Source of the DNA: a virus
Reading direction: 5' to 3' (one strand)
DNA: 24,423 nt
Virus record (IMG/VR): IMGVR_UViG_3300044682_000126
Coordinates: 1-24,423 of that record
Below are positions 1 through 5,408 of this stretch, in pieces (position 1 is the stretch's first letter; every line of letters begins with the position of its first letter). The notes under the pieces were generated by a model that made no database searches, had not been told where the DNA came from, and was given only the letters and a program-made list of their open reading frames with translations. Made by a program: the position numbers and the translations under genes.

Positions 1-26
1 GGGGCACAGACCGAAGGAGAACACGC

Positions 27-614
27 ATGACGACAAGGGATCTGGCCCGGCTTGACCCGGAGGCTGTAGCGGAGGCGCTGGGTATCGCCCCGGTGCCGGT
101 CACCACCGGGGACCTGGCGTGGATGGCGGGGATCGTCGACGTGAAGGGCTCTACGGTCCGGAAGAACAACAAGATGCGCAGGACGCCGCAGGTGGTGCTG
201 TACGTGCGCTCGAAGGACGAGCGGATTACCAGGCGGCTGTCAGCGCTGACGGGCGTTGCGCCGGAACCGCATACGAGGCCGATGGCGGAGCATTTCCTGC
301 GGCGCGGCTGCGCGGAGCACTGCGTGGTGCCTCATGTTCACGTCGGCGAGGATGAGTACCCGTGGCAGATGCCGATGGTGACGACCTGGGCGGTGACCGG
401 GATCGCGGCGGCCGTGGTGCTGGTGAACCTGGCGCCGTTCATGAGTACTTACGCCGATTACGCCGGGGACGTGGCCGGGATCGTCGGCAGTTTCGCGGCA
501 GCGGGCCAGGGTTCAGGTGCGGTGCGCAAGACGCTGCTGCGGCTGAGTGAGCTGGGGTGGCAGATCCCGGCGGCGGTGACGGTCCGGCTAGCCGAAGGGG
601 GACTGGGTGCCTGA
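27..614 (+). CDS. LAGLIDADG-like protein (probably not an active nuclease)
   Basis: 195 aa. Residues 32-42 (WMAGIVDVKGS) resemble the first helix of a LAGLIDADG homing-endonuclease domain, usually of the form LAGLIDGDGS. Residues around 120-140 (AVTGIAAAVVLVNLAPFM) resemble the later helix of the same fold. The first acidic residue (D38) is kept, but the second conserved acidic position is Lys40. I infer a DNA-binding or degenerate relative rather than a working endonuclease. The start is supported by the Shine-Dalgarno aaggaga 6 nt before the ATG. It heads a run of overlapping small genes; its stop overlaps the next start by 8 nt. The family call is tentative; the ORF itself is secure. Confidence 0.7.
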   Translation: MTTRDLARLDPEAVAEALGIAPVPVTTGDLAWMAGIVDVKGSTVRKNNKMRRTPQVVLYVRSKDERITRRLSALTGVAPEPHTRPMAEHFLRRGCAEHCVVPHVHVGEDEYPWQMPMVTTWAVTGIAAAVVLVNLAPFMSTYADYAGDVAGIVGSFAAAGQGSGAVRKTLLRLSELGWQIPAAVTVRLAEGGLGA

Positions 615-723
615 CATCGACGCCGAGTGGCTGGACGTATGGCTCGCGGTAACCCGCGCGAGCCTGGTTACCTGGCAGGACTGGATTTACGGTGGCCGGC
701 GAGAGGCGGCAGACGGTGCCTGA
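607..723 (+). CDS. 38-aa hypothetical protein
   Basis: GTG-started ORF of 38 codons, rich in Trp and acidic residues (begins MPDIDAEWLDVWLAV). No family is recognised. The start lies in the sequence GTGCCTGA, where the TGA is the stop of the upstream gene, so the two overlap by 8 nt and are probably translationally coupled. Its own stop sits in the same GTGCCTGA context for the next gene. The repeated junction is the main evidence that this short frame is real. Confidence 0.5.
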   Translation: MPDIDAEWLDVWLAVTRASLVTWQDWIYGGRREAADGA

Positions 724-853
724 TTGGGAGGACGATCCGGCCGCGGAGCACTGGAAGAACCCGTACCCGGGTACCGGCGGCGGTGAGTTCTGCGGGCACT
801 GCGGAAACGACTGGCCGTGCCGGGCGGTGAGAGAGGAGAGCGCAGATGCCTGA
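716..853 (+). CDS. 45-aa hypothetical protein with a possible zinc knuckle
   Basis: GTG-started ORF of 45 codons. It has CGHCGNDWPC at residues 26-35, a Cys-x-His-Cys...Cys cluster that could bind zinc. Like its neighbours it begins Met-Pro-Asp. It overlaps both the upstream stop and the downstream start by 8 nt, in GTGCCTGA and ATGCCTGA respectively. No family is recognised and the function is unknown. Confidence 0.55.
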   Translation: MPDWEDDPAAEHWKNPYPGTGGGEFCGHCGNDWPCRAVREESADA

Positions 854-1337
854 CCCGTACGAGCGCCATGCCCGGACGAAAGACCCGTCGGGCTGGGAGA
901 ACCAGAATCCGCGGTCTGCCCGTCAGGCTGCTGCGGCTGAGCAGGTTCTGCCCGAGGTCGTTCCGGAGGGAAAGCGGCCCCCGGCGAAAAAGGACCCGAA
1001 TCTGTGCAAGGGCGCGCACTGGAAAATGCCGCACAAGCCGGAGCTGCGTATCCGGGAGTACGGCTTCCGGAAGAAGGACGGGTGCCACTGGGTTATCGGC
1101 TGGGGCAGAGACGAGCCCGCCTGGTGGTGTCTGCATGAGGAGGTCTGCGCCCGGTGCGGGAAGGTGCTGCGCATTACCGTCGAGAGGGAACAGTGCCCGG
1201 ATTTCCATTCGATTGCAACGGAGGAGCAGATCGAGCTCGACCTGGAGATAGAGCGGTGGCGGGAGCGCCGGGCAGCACGGCGGCTGAAGCGCCCGGTGAT
1301 CGACGGGCCGCAGGGGTACCGGAAGAGGAAAGCATGA
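846..1337 (+). CDS. Hypothetical protein, basic, with Cys/His cluster
   Basis: 163 aa beginning MPDPYERHAR. The central part carries C...WWCLHEEVCARCGK, followed by a charged helical segment (ATEEQIELDLEIERWRERRAARRLKR) and a basic tail. The CxxC pair and nearby His/Cys suggest a metal-binding finger; the charged helix suggests nucleic-acid or protein contact. The purine-rich stretch gagaggagagc precedes the ATG, which lies within the upstream stop (ATGCCTGA). No family is recognised. Confidence 0.7.
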   Translation: MPDPYERHARTKDPSGWENQNPRSARQAAAAEQVLPEVVPEGKRPPAKKDPNLCKGAHWKMPHKPELRIREYGFRKKDGCHWVIGWGRDEPAWWCLHEEVCARCGKVLRITVEREQCPDFHSIATEEQIELDLEIERWRERRAARRLKRPVIDGPQGYRKRKA

Positions 1338-1378
1338 CAACAGCCTGCGCGGCCTGCTTCAAGGAGAAGGATGTCTAG
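1334..1378 (+). CDS. 14-aa micro-ORF joining two genes
   Basis: The ORF encodes MTTACAACFKEKDV. It starts in the ATGA overlap with the preceding stop and ends in ATGTCTAG, so it overlaps the next start by 8 nt. It may be only a coupling device that carries ribosomes past the strong Shine-Dalgarno (aaggagaagg) of the following gene. It is too short to judge as a protein, although it contains a CxxC pair. Confidence 0.25.
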   Translation: MTTACAACFKEKDV

Positions 1379-1685
1379 TACGCCGAAGACCGTCCGCCGG
1401 AACGGGGGCAGCTGCGTTCATGCTGACTCGGCGCGGCGTATCCGGGACCGCGAATTCGACGACGGTACCTGCAAGCGCGGTTACTGCTACTCGGCGAAGT
1501 GCCGGGACTGCGGGGGCGAGTTGTTCGGGATGGGCCTGGTTGCCTGTCCGTGCGAGCACCCGCGCTGGTGCCGTTACCCGGCGATGGAGACGCCCGGCCA
1601 CTGGGACCTGGAGAAGGGCGCGTTTATCAAGTGCCAGGCGGCACTTAAGCCGAGTATCAGGAGGAGAAGGTTATGGCATGGCTGA
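1371..1685 (+). CDS. Cys-rich hypothetical protein
   Basis: 104 aa with nine Cys, including CKRGYCYSAKCRDCGGELFG (about residues 34-53) and CPCEHPRWC (about 59-67). The spacing suggests one or two zinc-binding knuckles. The start is supported by aaggagaagg directly upstream. The end overlaps the next small ORF by 13 nt. A palindrome (1629-1646) that recurs elsewhere in the window lies inside its 3' part. No family is recognised. Confidence 0.65.
   Translation: MSSTPKTVRRNGGSCVHADSARRIRDREFDDGTCKRGYCYSAKCRDCGGELFGMGLVACPCEHPRWCRYPAMETPGHWDLEKGAFIKCQAALKPSIRRRRLWHG
1629..1646. repeat. Palindrome copy A, AAGTGCCAGGCGGCACTT
   Basis: Perfect 7-bp arms (AAGTGCC/GGCACTT) around AGGC. Very similar 18-mers occur at 7092-7109 and 17313-17330. 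This copy is inside a coding region. Confidence 0.4.
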
Positions 1686-1789
1686 AGAGGCTGACCGCTG
1701 CGATGCGCCGCTGCGCTTGTATGTGCGCAGGCTGCCGGAAGAACAATGATCACTGCGGAATCTCGTCATTCGGGTGTGACGGCGGGTAG
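1673..1789 (+). CDS. 38-aa Cys-rich mini-protein
   Basis: Short ORF starting 2 nt after a strong Shine-Dalgarno (ggaggagaagg). Residues 14-21 read CACMCAGC, with further Cys at 28 and 35: six Cys in 38 aa. The N-terminus is basic (MAWLKRLTAAMRRC). It could be a metal-binding or disulfide-rich peptide. It overlaps the upstream gene by 13 nt and ends just before the likely promoter of the vWA gene. No family is recognised. Confidence 0.5.
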   Translation: MAWLKRLTAAMRRCACMCAGCRKNNDHCGISSFGCDGG

Positions 1790-1795
1790 CGCCTG

Positions 1796-1801
1796 TATTA
1801 T
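1796..1801 (+). promoter_or_regulatory. Possible -10 element (TATTAT) for the vWA gene
   Basis: TATTAT lies 10 nt before ATG 1812. This would give a transcript with only a few leader bases. No convincing -35 is seen; TGTGAC at 1775-1780 is about 15 nt upstream. Confidence 0.35.
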
Positions 1802-1811
1802 GGTGGGCCGT

Positions 1812-2510
1812 ATGACACAACCTGGTTACCGGCACCGGATCATCGTGATGGACAGGTCCGGGAGCATCAACGGCATTCTCGAAGGCCAGCAGTCCGGCTT
1901 GTCTGAGTTCTTCGGCTCCGAAGGGCAGGTTCCCGGCGACGCTACTTACTCGCTGTGGGACTTCGACACTGAGATCCGCTGCGTGCACTCGTTCGCTTCC
2001 CTGAACGAGGTGAAGGACTACAAGATCGAGCCGCGCGGCGGAACGGCTATGTACGACGCCGTCGGGGACGCGGTGAACGCCGAGGGCGCCAAGCTCGCAG
2101 GACTGCCGGAAGACAAGCGGCCCGAAGACGTCACGGTTATCGTCGCCAGCGACGGGCTGGAGAACAGCTCGCAGCGGTGGACGGGAACCGAGGTCAAGAA
2201 CCTTCTGGCGGTACAGCAGGACACGTACAAGTGGCGCGTCATCTACATGGGCTGCAACCAGGACGCGTTCAAGGAGGGCGAAAAGATCGGTATGCGGCGC
2301 GGTCTGACCGTGAACACTGTCTCCAGCGACGCCGGGTCGCGGAACAGCTGGAAAATGTCAGCGGATTACCTGTCCCGTGTTCCGGTAGCGTCTGCGGCGG
2401 CGCCAGACAGCCTGGTTTTCTCCGACAAAGAGCGTGCGCTGGGCGAGTCTGGCGACGAAGAGCCAGAGCAGGCGAAATCCCTGGAAAAGGAGGGCGATGG
2501 CGGGAATTAA
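1812..2510 (+). CDS. von Willebrand factor A (vWA) domain protein
   Basis: 232 aa from ATG 1812; ATGs at 1746 and 1800 are in frame but add unstructured residues. It has a complete-looking MIDAS metal site: D14-R-S16-G-S18 after a hydrophobic strand (HRIIVMD), Thr78 in GGTAMYDAV, and Asp114 in VIVASDG. Such domains bind divalent metal and partner proteins. The acidic C-terminus from about 200 is probably disordered. Phage vWA proteins are found in several roles, and none can be fixed here. Its stop overlaps the next gene by 14 bp. Confidence 0.85.
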   Translation: MTQPGYRHRIIVMDRSGSINGILEGQQSGLSEFFGSEGQVPGDATYSLWDFDTEIRCVHSFASLNEVKDYKIEPRGGTAMYDAVGDAVNAEGAKLAGLPEDKRPEDVTVIVASDGLENSSQRWTGTEVKNLLAVQQDTYKWRVIYMGCNQDAFKEGEKIGMRRGLTVNTVSSDAGSRNSWKMSADYLSRVPVASAAAPDSLVFSDKERALGESGDEEPEQAKSLEKEGDGGN

Positions 2511-2733
2511 CGGTCGCGGCAGGCACGGCGGCCTCATGATCGGCAGCAAGCCGTACTTTCCCGCCTCTGACGGCAACGGCTGTCCGGCCTGCGGTGCGAT
2601 CTACCCGGGCGGCCACGGTGGCTACTGCCCGTACGGCCGCCATTTCGACGAGGACGGCAAGGAAGTCTCCGTCGCGGGCAAGACGCCCGTGGAGCAGATA
2701 GAGGCCGATTTGAGGGACATGCGGAAGCCCTGA
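2497..2733 (+). CDS. Small CPAC-containing hypothetical protein
   Basis: 78 aa. ATG 2497 is chosen because aaaaggaggg lies just upstream; the longer frame from 2434 lacks such support and overlaps the vWA gene heavily. Residues 29-44 (CPACGAIYPGGHGGYC) form a CxxC...H...C cluster like a zinc ribbon. The C-terminus is a charged helix. It is the last gene of the leftmost operon, and its stop codon is the first three bases of the decamer array. Confidence 0.65.
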   Translation: MAGINGRGRHGGLMIGSKPYFPASDGNGCPACGAIYPGGHGGYCPYGRHFDEDGKEVSVAGKTPVEQIEADLRDMRKP

Positions 2734-2810
2734 CTTTACCCGGCTTCACTTAGCTTTCCTGAAGTTCAGCAAGGTTTACCGGGGTTCAGTAGAGTTCAGT
2801 CCGGTTCCGC
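2731..2810. repeat. Eight-unit array of degenerate 10-bp repeats
   Basis: Eight consecutive decamers fit NNN(C/G)TT(T/C)(A/C)(C/G)(C/T): tgaCTTTACc, cggCTTCACt, tagCTTTCCt, gaaGTTCAGc, aagGTTTACc, gggGTTCAGt, agaGTTCAGt, ccgGTTCCGc. TT at unit positions 5-6 is invariant. The first three units carry C at position 4 and the last five carry G. The array fills the gap between the last gene and the terminator hairpin. A 10-bp period puts every unit on about the same face of B-DNA. Function unknown. Confidence 0.7.
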
Positions 2811-2817
2811 AGAGACG

Positions 2818-2859
2818 CAGAAGAGCCGCCTATCCGGTCGGGGGCAGGCGGCTCTTCTG
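2818..2859. terminator. Strong bidirectional hairpin terminator
   Basis: Perfect 14-bp inverted repeat (cagaagagccgcct / aggcggctcttctg) with a 14-nt loop, lying between convergent genes. The right arm continues into gcttcg, so there is no long U tract. Typical actinobacterial terminators also often lack one. Confidence 0.8.
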
Positions 2860-2889
2860 CTTCGTAGCGCACGGGCGTGCAGGCTCAGT

Positions 2890-3885
2890 CTAGACGAGCG
2901 ACCGGAGCCACTTCAGGAACTTCTCGATGCCGTCGGCGAGCTCGGTGACGATGTTCTCGGGCGGAACCGGGGCCGGCGAGGGTGCCGGGGGCACGGGAAC
3001 TGGCGACGGGACCGGGGTAACCGACGCGGGCCAGGGTTTTCCGGTGATTTCCTGGTAATCGGCGGCGAGCTGCGTCATATTCACGCCGGCCAGGAAATCC
3101 TTGCTGCCGAGGTGCTCGGGCCAGATAACCACCCACGCTTCCTCTACCTGGTGCGACCAGAAGGCGTCGGTGAAGCTGGTTTCCTGCGCCCAGGTGATGA
3201 ACCGCTCGTCACCGCCGAGCGCGTCGCTTCCGGTCAGGTGCCGGACGGTAGCCGGGAGGTTAGCGGCGGACGCCGGAGCTGCGGGTGCTCCGTAGCCTCC
3301 GGTGACGATGCTGTGGCCGCCGTCGACCGGCGAATCCGCGTCGTAGTCCCACGGCTGGCCGTCGGCGAACTCGGTGGTGTTGACGTCGAGGACGTTGATG
3401 CCGGTCCACACGTAGCCGAACAGTGCGATCGCGGCCTTCACTTCGGCCGGGCTGGTGTAGTCGACGGCTGCGTAGCCGACGGCCTTCACCCCGTCGGGGC
3501 CGCCGTTTTCAATGAGGTCTTCGATGGCGGTCTGGATGTCCATGCCGTTGTCGTCGGCTGATCCGGGCCCGTCGTCCTGCGGCGACCCGTTCGGGTTGAA
3601 GCCGGGATTCTGGGTTTCGTAGAACGTCCAGACTTCGCTCTGCGTGGGGTAGTCCGCAGCGGAGCCGAGCAGCGCAGTAACGAGCCGCCGGACGTTCGCC
3701 CACGTGACCGCAACGCAGTCGCCCGCGGTGTCGTTGCCGAGCATCTGCCAGCCGCCGCCGAGCTCGGCCAGGTAGTCGTCGTCCGCCGGGACGACGGGCA
3801 GGACGCCGGTCAGGTAGTTCTTCAGTTGCGGGGCAGCGGCGCGCTTCGGGGACCGCCGTCCGTACTTGCCGGGAATGCGGGGCAT
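2890..3885 (-). CDS. Papain-like cysteine peptidase
   Basis: 331 aa from ATG 3885 (MPRIPGK). This start has gcgagagg 7 nt upstream; a GTG at 3909 would add 8 residues and no ribosome site. The C1/C39-like pattern is a nucleophile in NDTAGDC57VAVTWANV (Cys at the head of a helix), a catalytic His in DGGH191SIVTGGYG, and an aromatic ITW232AQ strand where papains have NSW. A Pro-rich linker (about 288-309) joins a C-terminal amphipathic helix. There is no signal peptide or membrane segment. It could process virion proteins or act as a cell-wall peptidase. It is a single gene facing the leftmost operon. Confidence 0.7.
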   Translation of the reverse strand: MPRIPGKYGRRSPKRAAAPQLKNYLTGVLPVVPADDDYLAELGGGWQMLGNDTAGDCVAVTWANVRRLVTALLGSAADYPTQSEVWTFYETQNPGFNPNGSPQDDGPGSADDNGMDIQTAIEDLIENGGPDGVKAVGYAAVDYTSPAEVKAAIALFGYVWTGINVLDVNTTEFADGQPWDYDADSPVDGGHSIVTGGYGAPAAPASAANLPATVRHLTGSDALGGDERFITWAQETSFTDAFWSHQVEEAWVVIWPEHLGSKDFLAGVNMTQLAADYQEITGKPWPASVTPVPSPVPVPPAPSPAPVPPENIVTELADGIEKFLKWLRSLV

Positions 3886-3958
3886 GGTGAACCTCTCGCT
3901 AGTGCTCACCGGCTCCCGGAGGCCACGGCTGTACCTGGCCAGCCTAGCCCGTGCAGCC

Positions 3959-3964
3959 TAGAAT
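3959..3964 (+). promoter_or_regulatory. Leaderless promoter -10 (TAGAAT)
   Basis: TAGAAT is followed by exactly 6 nt (cgggct) and then GTG 3971, so transcription would begin at the start codon. The following gene has no Shine-Dalgarno. The same TAGAAT-cggg context precedes terL. On the opposite strand this interval must also hold the promoter of the peptidase gene; TAGGCT is present there. Confidence 0.65.
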
Positions 3965-3970
3965 CGGGCT

Positions 3971-4123
3971 GTGGAACTGGTCCTGCTTAACCCGCTTCCG
4001 AAGCGCACCCGTTTCCGGCTCTGGGTAACTGCCCGGCGGGACGGTACTGCTATTTGGTTCGCGTGCCACGGTCACCCGGGTGCCGCGGAGTGGGTGTGGC
4101 GGCTGACGGGAGCGTGGCGGTGA
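3971..4123 (+). CDS. 50-aa hypothetical protein
   Basis: GTG-started ORF of 50 codons: MELVLLNPLPKRTRFRLWVT..., Trp-rich, ending EWVWRLTGAWR. Placement exactly 6 nt after a -10 box supports leaderless translation. The stop overlaps the next start (GTGA). No family is recognised. Confidence 0.55.
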   Translation: MELVLLNPLPKRTRFRLWVTARRDGTAIWFACHGHPGAAEWVWRLTGAWR

Positions 4124-4539
4124 GCGGCCGGTGGACCGAGGCGAAGCGGGACGGCCGGTGCGCGCACTGCAAGGCGCCGTTCCTCGCCGGGGCGGAGATC
4201 TACGGCAAGAGCGCGGGCGTCTGGCTGTGCTATGACTGCGGCACCCTGGCGGAGAACGTTCCCGGCGACGTCGGGACGATCGAGGCGTCCATTATGAAGG
4301 AGCTGGCCAAGCTGCCGCTGGAGGCGTCCGAGGGCCTGATTGCGCAGACGATGCTGTCCCTGGCCCGGGACCTGGACGAGGGGGACGTCCCGCCGCGCGA
4401 GCGCACGCAGTACACCAAAGAACTGCGGCTCAACCTGGTGATGCTCCGCGACGACTACCCGGTGTCCGAGGACGACGACGATACCGATGACGCCCGCCGC
4501 CGGCGTGAGCGCCGTGCCCGTGCGGCCGGGGAAGAGTAG
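4120..4539 (+). CDS. Zinc-finger-like hypothetical protein with acidic/basic tail
   Basis: 139 aa from GTG 4120, which overlaps the upstream TGA by 4 nt; a longer frame upstream would be read through the preceding gene. Residues 15-18 (CAHC) and 37-40 (CYDC) form a two-CxxC treble-clef or zinc-ribbon pattern. A helical middle follows (EASIMKELAKLPLEASEGLIAQTMLSLARDL), then an acidic run (EDDDDTDD) and an Arg-rich tail. No specific family is recognised; a DNA-, RNA- or protein-binding adaptor is possible. Confidence 0.7.
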   Translation: MSGRWTEAKRDGRCAHCKAPFLAGAEIYGKSAGVWLCYDCGTLAENVPGDVGTIEASIMKELAKLPLEASEGLIAQTMLSLARDLDEGDVPPRERTQYTKELRLNLVMLRDDYPVSEDDDDTDDARRRRERRARAAGEE

Positions 4540-4560
4540 CCGGAATAAACACCCGGCTAC
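4536..4560. terminator. Hairpin after the CxxC gene
   Basis: Perfect 8-bp inverted repeat GTAGCCGG/CCGGCTAC with a 9-nt loop, starting at the stop codon of the upstream gene. There is no U tract. It could be a weak terminator or mRNA 3' structure. Confidence 0.45.
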
Positions 4561-4576
4561 ACCTGTTACACGGGGC

Positions 4577-4672
4577 ATGACTAGGGAAAACTACCCCTGC
4601 TGCATGCACTGCCCGCCTGTCATGCACCCGGCGCACCCGGTGCCGTGCAGCGTTTGCAATCCCGGGAAGTGA
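4577..4672 (+). CDS. 31-aa Cys/His/Pro-rich peptide
   Basis: The ORF begins MTRENYPCCMHC and has CPPVMHPAHPVPCSVC: six Cys and three His in 31 aa, a plausible metal-binding peptide. No good Shine-Dalgarno is seen. TTACAC 5 nt before the ATG could be a -10 for a leaderless transcript, but the fit is weaker than elsewhere. Confidence 0.4.
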   Translation: MTRENYPCCMHCPPVMHPAHPVPCSVCNPGK

Positions 4673-4714
4673 CACGGACCGTCAGCAGGGCACCAGGAAC
4701 GAGGAGGAGAAAAG

Positions 4715-4933
4715 ATGACCATTCAGGATGCCGTCGGGCGTGTTCTGCGTACTGGGCACCGGAAGCACTGCACCGTTTGCAACGGCACCGGCTGGGTCAG
4801 CATCAGCTGGTTCGGCAAGCGTGCCCCGGTCTGCACGTGCGGTGCCGGCGACCCGGCCGACGAGATGGTCTTCCACGCGGTGGACTGCGACAGTGTGGTG
4901 TGCCCGTTCGACCAGCTTCTGGCGGAAGTGTGA
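4715..4933 (+). CDS. DnaJ-type zinc-ribbon-like small protein
   Basis: 72 aa. Residues 19-26 (CTVCNGTG) match the CxxCxGxG pattern of DnaJ/TraR-type zinc knuckles, followed by CTCGAG at about 40-45 and two more Cys near the end. The start is supported by a strong Shine-Dalgarno (gaggaggaga). The stop overlaps the next gene by 4 nt. Partners are unknown; the single CxGxG unit suggests a small zinc-binding adaptor rather than a chaperone. Confidence 0.65.
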   Translation: MTIQDAVGRVLRTGHRKHCTVCNGTGWVSISWFGKRAPVCTCGAGDPADEMVFHAVDCDSVVCPFDQLLAEV

Positions 4934-5019
4934 TCCGCGGGCCGCGCTGCCCGAAGTGCGGGGTATCCGTCGGGGTCGAAGGACTGTGCCCGCGGTGCGC
5001 GGCGCAGGGAAGGCGGTAA
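4930..5019 (+). CDS. 29-aa zinc-ribbon peptide
   Basis: GTG overlaps the upstream TGA. The peptide is essentially two CxxC knuckles (CPKC...CPRC) 13 residues apart, the size of a minimal zinc ribbon. No other domain is present. It is a plausible real gene because of the coupling and the complete knuckle pair. Confidence 0.5.
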   Translation: MIRGPRCPKCGVSVGVEGLCPRCAAQGRR

Positions 5020-5055
5020 CGGGGCCAGCCCAGGAACACTTAACCCAATGATGGT

Positions 5056-5165
5056 GCGCCCCGGGCTACATTCGCCGCGGAAACCAACCATGAAGCGCCC
5101 CGGGCCAGGCGTCCTCGCGAAACCCAAATCCCGCAGCGCCCCGGGCCATCCACCGCGCGGAAACC
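5056..5165. repeat. Three ~40-bp direct repeats upstream of terL
   Basis: GCGCCCCGGGC occurs at 5056, 5095 and 5136. In every copy GAAACC begins exactly 24 nt after the repeat start (5080, 5119, 5160). The sequence between is variable but ends in CG-rich bases. Spacing is 39 and 41 bp, so the copies are in near-constant register. Confidence 0.75.
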
Positions 5166-5370
5166 TGCTAGCTAACGCCCGGAGGCAGGAGTAGGCGCGC
5201 ACCGTCGCCTCGTTCTTAGGATGTCGCTGGCGACCTGGCAAGAGGACTGCCAGTTGCCCAGCAGTTACCTCCTACCAGGACGAACCCCAGCATAACGTGC
5301 GGTGTTCCGTTCCGCTGCGCATTTTTCTTGTTCCGGGCCACATACAGCACGGTACCCATAGACGTGACGC

Positions 5371-5390
5371 CCGGGGCACCCCTTGTAGCA
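5371..5390 (+). promoter_or_regulatory. Shared 20-nt element upstream of terL
   Basis: CCGGGGCACCCCTTGTAGCA matches 9280-9299 upstream of the portal gene at 18 of 20 positions. It lies just before the terL -10 box and could be an activator or operator site for head genes. Confidence 0.55.
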
Positions 5391-5396
5391 CCTCCC

Positions 5397-5402
5397 TAGA
5401 AT
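5397..5402 (+). promoter_or_regulatory. Leaderless promoter -10 of terL (TAGAAT)
   Basis: TAGAAT, 6 nt, then GTG 5409. The 6-nt gap (cggggg) cannot act as a Shine-Dalgarno at normal spacing, so the terminase mRNA is probably leaderless. Confidence 0.65.
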
Positions 5403-5408
5403 CGGGGG

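Larger units (their letters stand above)
5020..5408. other. Gene-free stretch before terL
   Basis: About 390 bp without a convincing gene on either strand. It holds three ~40-bp direct repeats (5056-5165), a small hairpin (CTGGCA/TGCCAG, 5235-5253), a T-rich run (gcgcattttt, near 5310), the 20-nt element shared with the portal upstream region (5371-5390) and the terL promoter. It may contain the DNA-packaging recognition site. Confidence 0.6.

Noticed and set aside
5056-5165. CRISPR-like array
   Set aside because: Only three units, with a split conserved block and variable internal bases; no cas genes and no regular unique spacers.
5221-5295. 24-codon ORF (MSLATWQEDC...)
   Set aside because: No ribosome site or promoter geometry, and its codon third positions are unlike neighbouring genes.
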